This document shows positions 31,670 to 41,570 of a stretch of 64,000 nucleotides of DNA, piece after piece. Made by a program: the position numbers and the translations under genes. The notes below the pieces were generated by a model. The model had not been told where the DNA came from. It ran no database searches and was given only the letters and a program-made list of their open reading frames with translations. Location: positions 1,364,001 through 1,428,000 of the forward strand of contig CP087214.1 in the NCBI GenBank assembly GCA_020912385.1, in the 5' to 3' direction. Every line of letters starts with the position of its first letter. Positions within the stretch are counted from its first letter, which is position 1. The DNA comes from Neofusicoccum parvum. Taxonomy: Eukaryota > Ascomycota > Dothideomycetes > Botryosphaeriales > Botryosphaeriaceae.

Positions 31670-33845
31670 CTACAGCTTCGGCTTCTCGACCGCAGCGCAC
31701 CCCGCCTGGCACGCCGCGCCGTCGCCGACCTCCACGCTCCGATTCCCTTCCTGGGTGCTCTGCGGCACGTCCAGCGCCGGATTCGCGTCGAAGAAGCCGC
31801 TCGGCTTCAGGCTCACCGTCATGGTGTCGCAAGGCATGACCGGGTAGTCCTCGGTGCGGGGGTTGTGCGTCAGGCTGATGGAGTGCCACACGACGATGTC
31901 CTCGTTCTCGGTCGGGTCGCGCCGCGCCGCCCACGCCGCCACGCCGTCGTTGGCCGGCAGGTCGCCCGCTGGCAGCGACTGGTACGTGTAGTCACCCGCC
32001 GGGTAGAGCTCGGCGTCGCGGTACCGCGTCACCCAGAAGGGGTGCTGCGCGTAGGCGGCGCGGCGGGCATGCCACGATTCGGGGTGCGCGAGGAGCATCT
32101 GCTTGACTGGGCTGTGGATGGCGTAGGCGACGGGGTGGCCGGAGGTGCGGTTGAGGATGTTGGGGTTGGTGATTTTGTGCACGCGGTTGGGCGCGGCGGT
32201 GGAGTGGGTGGAGGTGGTGAGCGTGCGCTTCTGGGTGATGTAGCCAACGCCGAAGGGGTTGTTGGCGTCGAGGGGAAGGGGGATGGAGTCTTCTTCTATG
32301 AAGGAGTTGCGGGGGCCGTCAAGGGAAGGGTCAATGCGGAGGCAGAAGACTGGGAGCTGTCAATGTGGGGATCTTGGGGTGGTCGGAGAGTGGACTTACT
32401 GTGTTGGTGGAAGTGGGCCACGACGCCTTCGTTGACGTTGGTGCCCCACGGGACTTGAGTGTTGGGGGCAATTGGGGCTGTCGACAAGATGCCGGTGGCT
32501 TGGATGTTGTAGTGGAGCCCGGCGGCCTGGTCGAGATGCCAGGCAAATATGTAGTCGTAGTTGCCGACGGTGATGATGGTCTGCAGGACGAGAATGCGGG
32601 AGCGAGTGATGGAGACCTCTCCGGTGCGGGAGTTGGTGTGCTTCCAGCCAATGCCATTGTCCTGCTCATGCATGCACACGGCATTGGGCTTCTCTACCGC
32701 ATCTCCGTTCGAGTTGCAGATCACAAACGAAAAGTACTTGATCAGGCCGAGACAGTCACAACCCAGCCTGAGATCGTTTGCACATACACCAGCCCCAATG
32801 TCCCCAACATCGAACACCGACTTGCGGTGGTACGGAGACTGGGGCGAGCCGTAGGGGACGAACATCTCAGCCAAGCTCAGCCGGTGGAACAGCTCACGGC
32901 CGTCGTAGGTGACGTTGTGCAGCACCATGCCCTCTCTCCAGTTGAAGCCAAGTCGGAAGCGCCATTTCTGCCAGGTGACCAAGTGGCCATCCACTGTGAA
33001 CGAGGCTCCCTGAGGCTGGCTGACATGGAGCGGCTTCAGGTCAGAGCGAAGCGGCGTGTCCAGGAGCTCTGGATGGAATTCCCGGGGCTTGTGAGGGACG
33101 TGTCCTTCCTGTGGCGGCGTCTGGCGTTCGACCTCGGCGCCAAGTGGGAGGTAGCACATGGTGACCAGCTCCTTCGTGGCTATATCGAACACTGGGGAAA
33201 AGTCTAGCGGAAAGTCGTAGGCGTTAGAGCCGGCGTGCTGCTTTTCGAGATCACATGCATACATGAAGCACTGAGACAGCTGAGCACACGTCTTGGGAAA
33301 TGGCTAGGGGACGATTTCGCACACACCTGGATGAGCCTCCGCTTCTCGTCGCCGTTATCGCGTCCATAGGGCCAGGTATCGCACTGCACGCGCACGCCTT
33401 CCGGGAGCTTGAGGCGCTCGAGCTCTTTCTTGACGGCGGGATGCTCCATGCACAGGTCCCTCATGCCGATGACCTCGTCGATGTCGGCCTGGCCATGGAT
33501 GCGGCTGTCCAGCTGGGTGACGCGCTCGACGGCGCCATCGGAGAGGCTTGCTTCGGCAACAAAAAGGTCGGGCTCGCCGCGGAAGCGGTACAAGGCAGTG
33601 ACGCGCCTGGGCAAGGGCGCTGGCTTCTGCCCCCGTAGCTCCGCTTGGAGATAAGGGCGCAATTGGGCCTTGGGCGGCTCGATGAGTGCGATTCTCTTGA
33701 AGTGCAGGCTCTTTCCGGGGTTGCTCTCTTTGAACAGCGCGGCGGCCTTCTGGATCTCCTGCGCCGTCAATGGATCCAATGGGTATGCGGTAGGCTGCGT
33801 GGTGGTGGGCCGGTCGAACGACGAGGGTGGGATTTGCAGCGACAT
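31670..33845 (-). CDS. Copper amine oxidase (TPQ-dependent primary-amine oxidase)
   Basis: Oxidises primary amines to aldehyde, ammonia and H2O2 using copper and topaquinone. Three exons on the minus strand, 33845-33327, 33270-32400 and 32349-31670, give 689 residues. Splices give RLIQCFMYACDLE and HFHQHIFCLRIDPSLDG. The catalytic Asp base is at residue 327 in FDVGDIGAG, followed by the GCDCLG cysteine pair. The topaquinone-precursor Tyr is at 411 in TVGNYDYIFAW, an exact family signature. Copper His residues are 459 and 461 (HFH), and the third lies in THNPRTEDYPVMP. There is no signal peptide. The C-terminus is -PKL, one residue off a classical PTS1, so peroxisomal import is possible. The neighbouring O-methyltransferase is divergent across 2.2 kb. 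Confidence 0.96.
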
Positions 33846-36075
33846 CTTGGGCGGCGCTCAGCAGCGAGGAACAGACCGGATTGTAGGAGTGGATGGAGAG
33901 GACCGCACGGCGGGGCTTTTTGTAGACGGCAGACTGTGGTCCGGGATGCTGTGAAACGTGGGGGATGACTCCGCTTTGGGTCGCCAGATGACTGTTGTGG
34001 ATGGAGCTTGATAGGGCGGTTAGCGGGCAGCCGCCTGCCGGGTGCACCTGCCTGTTTGCGGCATGGCGCAGCGCATTGCCGGCCATCGAGAGGACAAGCC
34101 TCGCCCTCAGCGTGTATTGGCTCGACGATGAGCGGACCCTCGGTTCGGGTGCCGCAGATGTAGACGGCTCTAAAATGCGGAGACCGATGCGATCGATAAC
34201 GCGTATCGCAGACGTGCGTGCGTGTGTGCCGCCGCCCATCTTTGCCGTCATCGGTCGACGCCCGCCATTCCAGCTGCGCTTCATGCACCTGCTGCGTCGA
34301 AATCTGGCCGTTCCCGTAATGAAGCATGACAGTGGTGAGGCCGATTCGACGATGGTAGACTGGAACCCGTCACGTGAATCTTCACGTGTCCGTGTCCATA
34401 TTCGCTCTCGATCACCGAAGCTGGATGTCTATTCAACGGGGCCTGGAAACTGTCAGACAGGGCTCCAGTGGTGTGTCCCTCGAGCGCTGGCCCTGATGCG
34501 GCTTCCAGTAGGCTTCGGCCCGTCAATACTTCCCAAGCTCTTCCGCGGCTGTAGCCCTGTAGGTGTGCCGAATGCGCCAATTGGACAAACCAAGGTATCT
34601 GTTGCAGGTTTGACGCGGAAATGCAAGAAGCCTGGCGCGGTGGCATTGGCGAGCATCATTCGGAAAACTTCGACGTGGATCGAAGAAACCTTCCCCCCAA
34701 ACGACTTCACCATCGTCTTGGGATCCGGAAATTCCAACGCCATTTAGAGAACCTTACCATTCTCGTCTTCCGACCGTGCTGCCACGTAGCGTTCGCCCAC
34801 TGGATGCTCCGTAGTGGATGGGAGTTGAGTGCGCACGACGTTGCTAAAAGTCATCGGCCTTTCCAGAGTGCCGCCTCCCACCATGCGACGGGCACAGCCA
34901 CAAGAAGACACCACGTCGTCAAGACCGGGGATAACCCCACCGACATCGGCATGCCAGTCGACCTTCTGCAACTGGGCCCTACGGAAAAGACGTTCCTCAG
35001 CCTGTATACAGGGCACGCCACTCGACGGAACTTTCTTTCAATTCCGCGCGGAACTCCTCCTTCTCATCCCGCATCGGAGACCTACTTACTCGCGACGTGA
35101 ACAATAAGCACCTGAGCATCACCATCAAGCTATTGAGACGCCAAGGCTGTGCTCGGTCTGGCCCGATGTAGCCTTAACCCCGAAGAAGTGTCGGGGATCC
35201 ACAGCGCCAGCTCGGTGTTTAGCAGGCCTGCTTCGAAGAGTCGAACAATGCTGAGCCCTGCCGTCCACCATGGCAGCTGCTGGTTTCTCCAACCAACGAG
35301 CTAACAAGCTAAAGCCTTTCCATGGCGAGTGATAGAAATCTGGAGTCCAATTGCTCTCCATTCTGTCGTGAAGTAGCGTAAAACATTTCCACTCGGTACA
35401 TCCCATCAACTAACGTACAGCTGCACGTATGCAGATATATGCCCACGACCAAAAGACAAACATCCTTCAACGCCATCTCTGTCTCCTCTCTGAATTGCAA
35501 ACGCCAGTTCCCAGCCGAACAATAGACCTGGTTGATTCTGCCAACAAAACATACCGCGACTGAGCTCCTCCTGTCACAAAACACCATCGTCGTCCACACA
35601 CGCTTGGTCGTGGTCCAGCAACCGACCCGCAATTGGCGCGTCCGCCGCTCCTCGGCCCCCGACACCGAACCATCCTTGCTTAACCCCGAGCAGTCCACCC
35701 AGCACAACCTCAGCCCTACGCGACCACTGGCAGATCGACGCGGGCGCCGACACGGCCGCTGTACCGCATCTACGGCTCAGCCACGTCTAGTCGGCTCCAC
35801 CGTAACCTTCTCGTCCCGAATCCGAGACGTGCGTGTCGTATGGTTTGCGAGTCTTCTTACGCAATGCCGAGAGCCAGCTTCCGGAGGGCGCATATAAAAC
35901 GACCGCATCGACCACCGCACAACTCGAACCCTCCATTGCAGTCTTCAAGTCCACCTCCAGGAAGAAAGAAAAAAAAAGGTCGTGATTTCTGGACCGAACC
36001 GTCTCTTCATCAACCCCACAGCCCCGTGTCCAAATCCAAAGATCCCCCCTCTCTCTCCCGACCACCATCCGAAAC
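33846..36075. other. Divergent intergenic region between amine oxidase and O-methyltransferase
   Basis: About 2.2 kb. A 250-codon plus-strand frame (33995-34747) and a 309-codon minus-strand frame crossing into the amine oxidase show no domains. A TATA box lies at 35893-35899. Long for a shared promoter, leaving room for an unannotated non-coding transcript, but I see no specific evidence for one. Confidence 0.5.
35893..35899 (+). promoter_or_regulatory. TATA box of the O-methyltransferase gene
   Basis: A perfect TATAAAA lies 177 bp before the ATG at 36076, followed by a pyrimidine-rich 5' UTR-like stretch. Confidence 0.5.
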
Positions 36076-36804
36076 ATGCCCCTCCGCCCCAAGATGCGCC
36101 CCGGCCCCGGCCAAGGCCTCGAGCCCGACTGGATCAACGTCGACAAGTACACCTTCTCGACCCTCCACCCCAGCACGCGGCCCAACCACGCCGCGCTCGC
36201 CCGCACCCTGACCCGCTCCGACGAGGAGGGCCTGCCTCCCATCTACTCCAGCCCCACCTACGGCAAGTTCCTCGCGCTGCAGTGCCGCTTCGGCCAGGTC
36301 CGGCACGCGCTCGACGTCGGCACGCTGGGCGGCTACTCGGCCATCTGGATGGCGTCCATGAACCCGGGCATGCGCGTGACCAGCTTCGAGTACTCCGAGC
36401 ACCACGCCGCCGTCGCCCGCAGGAACTTCGAGGACGCCGGTGTGGCCGACCGCATCGACCTGCGCGTGGGCCCCGCCGCGGAGAACCTGCCCAAGCTGCT
36501 GGAGGAGATCGAGGCCGGGGCGGTGGAGAGGGTAGGCTTTACCTTCATCGATGCCGACAAGCTGAACAACTGGACGTACTGCGACTTCGCCATCCGGATG
36601 GGATATCCGGGCTCCTGTATCTGTATTGATAACATTGTGCAGCACGGGAACCTCGTCAAAGAGGAGGCGCAGGAGGAGGAGCACGTCAAAGGCGCAAAGA
36701 TCGCCATTGAACAAGCCGGGAAGGACGAGCGAATCGAGGCAATGGTGATGCAATTTGTTGGTGAGCGAAACTATGACGGTTTCCTCATGGCCGTGGTGAA
36801 ATGA
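36076..36804 (+). CDS. Class I SAM-dependent O-methyltransferase (COMT/CCoAOMT family)
   Basis: Small cation-dependent O-methyltransferase, single exon, 242 residues (family 210-250). The SAM-binding motif is DVGTLGGYSA at 80-89, with the acidic end of strand 2 in FEYSEHH (104-110). The metal-binding acidic residues are in FIDADK (D159, D161) and IDN (D185, N186), the layout of catechol- and caffeoyl-CoA-type enzymes. There is no signal peptide. The substrate is likely a catechol or other vicinal diol, by family only. A TATA box sits 177 bp upstream. Between a copper amine oxidase and a zinc-cluster regulator, so a role in aromatic amine or phenolic metabolism is conceivable. Confidence 0.93.
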   Translation: MPLRPKMRPGPGQGLEPDWINVDKYTFSTLHPSTRPNHAALARTLTRSDEEGLPPIYSSPTYGKFLALQCRFGQVRHALDVGTLGGYSAIWMASMNPGMRVTSFEYSEHHAAVARRNFEDAGVADRIDLRVGPAAENLPKLLEEIEAGAVERVGFTFIDADKLNNWTYCDFAIRMGYPGSCICIDNIVQHGNLVKEEAQEEEHVKGAKIAIEQAGKDERIEAMVMQFVGERNYDGFLMAVVK

Positions 36805-37361
36805 GCAGCATGCTGGGGGTAGCTTCGGATGGAGCTGGGAGTGTTGGACCAAAAGTTGCGAAGGGGTGCGGAGAAACTTCAAAAGATACCAATTTGATAC
36901 GTCTCAGACGGAAGCAGCTTCTCAAGTGGCATTGTTGTGGCGCATCTTCGCACCAAAAGCATTCCAAGCGAAAGAGAATTGGCCCCGCTAGATTTGACAG
37001 TGTCTCTCGGTCGACCTTTTTTCCCTTTTTGGCTTCAATTCGGCTGTCATCATGGCGATGTTTTTCTCTCCCTTGGGGAACAAGATCTGGGCCGCAAGGG
37101 ACTTCCTGGCGTGTGAATATGTCCTCGGATGTGTGAAGTGCTTGTCTTTACGCGTAATGGGAGTTTGTTGGCGAGCTCCCCCCGCCCCAAGGGTGACTGG
37201 TTCATTTGTCGACCCGAAGGCTCAGGCGAGGCTCTCGCTTTGCGGTCAAATCTGGACATCATGACCGGGATGGTGGGTTTCCTACGGGACCTCCTGATAC
37301 CAGCAGAAGCCTTGGGGGCTAAAGAGGAAAAGAAAAGAAAATGGTCAAGAATGAAAGTCAT
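36805..37361. other. Convergent intergenic region, nothing seen
   Basis: The 557 bp between the O-methyltransferase stop (+) and the transcription factor stop (-) hold only 3' UTR-like sequence. Confidence 0.5.
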
Positions 37362-39088
37362 TCATTTGAGTTTATGCTTACCTGAATTGCGCAGAGATAG
37401 TGGCACGGACGCTCTGAGCGAGCCAGGTGACGGAGGCTTTTTAGACAAGTCTACCCCAAAAGCGTTTATGGGACTTTCGGGTGATCTTGGCGCCTCCGAT
37501 GTGTTTAACCGCCCCCTGAGCTCGGGAAAAATTTTAAAGAATTGGCTCCCAACCGTCCAATTGGTAGGGTTGCAAGCGTGTTCTATGAATTCCTGTGTCA
37601 AGTAAAAGTGGCCGTCGGCGGGATCCCTGTGCACAGCGTCTTCCATTCCATGTGTCCAGTTGACTGAGAGAGAGCCAGCACATGCGGTGACCCAGTCTCG
37701 GAGATCGTCAACCAACACTTCGCGAAGTGCTGGTCTATGTCAAACACATCAGCTCGTTGAATTACTTGGAGTGGCGGTGAACATACAGTGGCACCGTGTC
37801 TAATGGGGAAATGTGCGGAACCATCATCTGAATTGGTGTTGGTTTGATCAGGTCCGGCATCATTGTGTACGTCTCGGCGGTGGGATTGATCATCCACTGC
37901 CGGGCATCAGCTGTGTGCACCCTAGAAATAGGGATAGAGGGGTTTGGAGTACCATCATCAGTTTGGTTTGGAAATATAAACATGCCAGACGAACAAACAC
38001 ATCGACATCCTCGAAGCTCCTGTTCATCTCCGAGGCCCAGGTCGAGATGGATGGGACTTGTTCTCCGGCAACTATTGCAGGAGTTCTTTCGGTAAAGAAA
38101 TACGTAACGTCAGTGCGACTAAAGTCCGGCATGGGCGAAGTTGAGAAAAACGAGCGAGCCAAGTCTCTATAATCCTGGATGACTCTCGAGAAAGGAGAGC
38201 TATCGAGCTCCCAGCACGGTTGCAGAAAGTGGACGGGAATTTGGAAGTTTGAGACCTGGTGTCGTTGGATAGCGGTCGGATAGTGGCCAGCCATGATTGA
38301 GCTGGACATGGGCAGGTTACCAAATGATTCGACATAGCCACGGGCGACGGTCAGCGGACCAAGCTTCCGACGCTTGCGGTCGGGAACGGTCGGTGGCAGG
38401 TCTGACTCGGTGGATGCGCTAGCTGGCTGCTTTCTTGGCAGCGGAGAAGAAGCTTCTCTCCAAGGGGTTGAGGAGCGCGTGGAGCCCGAGCTCTGCTCTA
38501 CATCGTCTTGGATATCGCTTGCCCTGGAGGAGAGGGCGGCCTGGCGCCAGTCGGCACTGGTTACAGACTGCAATGGCAGCCTCGAGCTCGGGTCCTCCAC
38601 CGGCGGGGACGGGTAGGACGGGTGGTTGTCCTCTTCGGCCACGCTGCTGAGCCTGCTGCTGGAGGGCACGCTCGTCCGGTCGGATAGCTCCTGCACTTCG
38701 GCGCCTGATCTGAGCTGGCGGATGATGTCCGCAGCCTCAATGTCGGAGGCGTTGCGGAGCTGGTCGACAAGGGCCTCGAGCGCATCGGACTTGGCGGTAA
38801 CCTCGCGGAGGCGGCGCTTGAGGCCATCCTGGCGGCTGATGTTGCTGTCGAGCTCGTAGTGGCACTGCTCGTTCAGACGCAGGCACCTGTCGCAGGCCGG
38901 GCGGGCGCCGTTGCACTGCGCGGAGAGCGCTCGTTCAGCGTTGCTCAACGGCGGGGCAGGTGGCGACAGCAGGCGGAACGAACCTTTGACTTGCGGCGCT
39001 TGCACGAATTGCAGGCAATGACGGTCATCTGCTTCTGGCGCTTGGGCGGGCGCTCTGCCTCGGCGGCCAGGTGGGCAGCGTCGCCCAT
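37362..39088 (-). CDS. Zn2Cys6 transcription factor with DUF3425-like C-terminus
   Basis: Fungal binuclear zinc-cluster regulator. Four exons on the minus strand: 39088-38984, 38915-37953, 37896-37787 and 37734-37362, giving 516 residues. The first splice creates the Cys pattern C26-x2-C29-x6-C36-x6-C43-x2-C46-x6-C53. Intron 1 has the unusual donor GTTCGT, but the pattern it restores is exact. A Leu/Glu-rich coiled-coil-like stretch follows (DGLKRRLREVTAKSDALEALVDQLR). The C-terminal part (WMINPTAETYTMMPDLIKP, LDTVPLPALREVLVDDLRDW, ACNPTNWTVGSQFFKIFPELRG) matches the DUF3425 layout. The last ~45 residues after ELRG are not conserved in type, so the true C-terminus might differ by an unseen splice. 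Start chosen at the ATG just before the basic region. Target genes unknown. Confidence 0.9.
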
Positions 39089-41570
39089 GGCGGGACTGGG
39101 CTGGCTGCTGCTTGGAGAAGCGGAGCGGGAGCAGCGCGGGGGACGAGGTGGAGCGAGAGACGGCGGATGAGGACGGCAGCCGGGCTGTGCGACGGCGGGC
39201 ACCGCGGATTCACGGCTCTGTTCATGGCGCGCCCAGGCTTGCAGGCGGCGGCGGGTCGCAGGGCAGCGCTGCGAGAGCACGGCGGCGGTGGGCTGAGGTG
39301 GCAGCGCTGGGAGGCGCGTGGAGAAGCACGAGAGCGCGCGACCTGAAGGGGGCCCGCTCCAGCACCAGTGCCAGCAGCCTGCAGCCCGCGCAGCCCAGCG
39401 CCCGCGGTCTAGACCGAGTCAGCCGGCGATCCATCCCTCCTCTGTGCCACAGCCAAAAAGCCGCACTCGCGCTCAGGCGACAGGCGACAGGCGACGGGCG
39501 ACGGGCGACGGGCGACATGCGGACACTCGCCGCCGCGCGCTCTCCAGGTGCCAGCCCGTCGCGTCCGCCGCCCTTGCGTCGCTGGCCAGAGAGAGGCCGC
39601 CGGCCAACGGCCGCGCTCCGCGGGCCGCGCCGCACCAGCCTCGGTATGCGCCGGCACTGCGACGCTGGGCCGCCCTTTGCATGCGCTCCGTGAAAATCTC
39701 CCGCCTTTTTCCAGCGCCTCCGTATGGCCCTGTGCAGGGGGCTCTGCGCCGCCCTGCAGCCCACGCGTCCAGCTCCCGAACGCCATCGCCGGCCTGGCCA
39801 ATCGTCGCCGCGGGGGCCGATCTGGGGAACGCCGATCGATATGCTGCTGCTGCTGCGGGAGGGTGGATGAGGAGTCGGAGAGAGAGCACCCCTCGTCGAG
39901 GCTTTATACGCCGGCAGACCGCGGACCTGCGGACCATCTCCAGGGAGTGTCCACTTCTCGGCTATGCCTGAGGCACTGCGTCCCATGCTGCCTGGGAGAA
40001 TTCGGCCGAGATGTGCTTGCCTTATCCGCTCCTGGGAGGGAGGCTCCGCTGACAGCGCAGTTGGGTGCAGACAAAAGCACGAGTCGGAGTGGAACATGGC
40101 GACGTGCATACATATTGCATGCATGGTGGTACAAGATGCGGCAGAGTGGTATGGCCACGGCTAGTCGACGCACTGCACGCATTAGCGCTGAAGCAACCCA
40201 GAGTCTTACGATCTCACCCGGAACTGATCCGTTGGGCTTCACCGGTGCATCTCACTTGATCCTGTCCACCTCATCCACGTCAACTTCGGCTCTTGTCGAC
40301 GCTCTGGCGTCTTTACCCTGGAAAGATGCAGCAGGCCACACATACCAGCCTCGTGCTTTGCCACCCTCAATTGCGACGTCCTCGCACTTCGCCCTTGCCT
40401 GCAGGTACCAGCAATTGGATCTCAGTTCCTCATCACTCTCACAGCGGGTCACAAAAGAAATGGAGGGTCTCAGCTGAAGTAGAACGCGCTGACGAGGACT
40501 AGACAAATCCTTCCGGGTGGCTTTGGCGTGTAAATAGAGAAATGCATGTCTTTATCCGGACGGATGCTTCGACTTCCTCAGCAGGTGCATTGCTTGTTTT
40601 CTTTTTTCTCGTGAACTATCCGCAGGAGCACCTCTTCCTCCACCGTCGGTTCTTTTACGATCCACCCTGCTCTCCTTCTCCTCGCCTATCATTTCTCTAA
40701 CCAATAGGAATGGATTCAACCCTGTCTTCTCACACTTCTAATGAAGAGCGTGTTCTGAATGGAAGCCCGTCTTGATTACTCCGAAAGATGCAAACGCTCA
40801 AACTCAAAAATCACACAACGATAAGTCACACACTATTGATTTCTCCAGCTAACGTGAGGCTCTCAACTTCCCGAGTAGAGGTTGTTGACCAATCTCCTCA
40901 ATTGCGGTGGTATATATTTGCTAACATGAGCAGCAGCATCGCAACCATAACCGTCCGCGAATTCACAGATGCCGGGGCTGTGGAAATGCCTGTATTCTCC
41001 GGGCACTCGTGGTCGATCCTCGACACCCACGCCTCGCGCTAACCCTGTTCCGCTGTCATGCCAGCCTGCCGCTTGCAGATAAGGCACATGCCGACGCGTC
41101 ACCTTGCGCAACGGGCCGTCGACTTTAATCAGACCCCTTATACTCAACCCTCACTTCACAAGACGAAGAACCATCAAGTAGTTTCAAAATCCCTTTCTTT
41201 ATATATACTTTGCATTACACGGCTCTACTCGCCGACGGGTCCCGAATCTCATCACGGGTTGAAGCTGCCCGTCTCTTTCGAAGCCGTTGTCTTTGCCAGC
41301 CAGCAAAGACACCCATCCCTATGTTATACCGGTAGTTCCCAAAGATCGTACAGAAAAACTAACATGTCGTGCTAACTCCACGCATGGTTTTGTTTCACCT
41401 TCTCTTCCGCCGTCAAAAAAAAATATGCTCTATAACATCCCCGAGGGTCATCGCCCGCTCTAAACCATGACAGAACGGGTGGTCCGCTTTGCACAAAAAC
41501 AACGAACGTATGCATTCTCAGCGCGCAAAACAGCAGAAACGAGAAGAAGAAGCAAGAGGCGCCACGGCAA
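39089..41570. other. Long intergenic region upstream of the transcription factor
   Basis: About 2.5 kb, including the regulator's promoter and the glutaminase 3' UTR. GC-rich frames up to 309 codons (39222-40477, both strands) are Arg/Ala/Pro-rich shadows; they overlap the 7-bp minisatellite at 39474-39515. The 40500-41560 part is AT-richer. No gene seen. Confidence 0.5.
39474..39515. repeat. 7-bp minisatellite, 6 copies
   Basis: Three copies of CAGGCGA are followed by three of CGGGCGA, differing by one base per unit. It lies ~390 bp upstream of the zinc-cluster gene start. The block order suggests stepwise expansion of two variant units. Confidence 0.9.

Noticed and set aside
33995..34747. 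250-codon plus-strand frame between amine oxidase and O-methyltransferase
   Set aside because: No domain, irregular composition, and overlapping frames on the other strand; not convincing without transcript data.
39548..40477. 309-codon plus-strand frame
   Set aside because: Lies beside a minisatellite, is overlapped by a 300-codon antisense frame, and shows no protein-like pattern.
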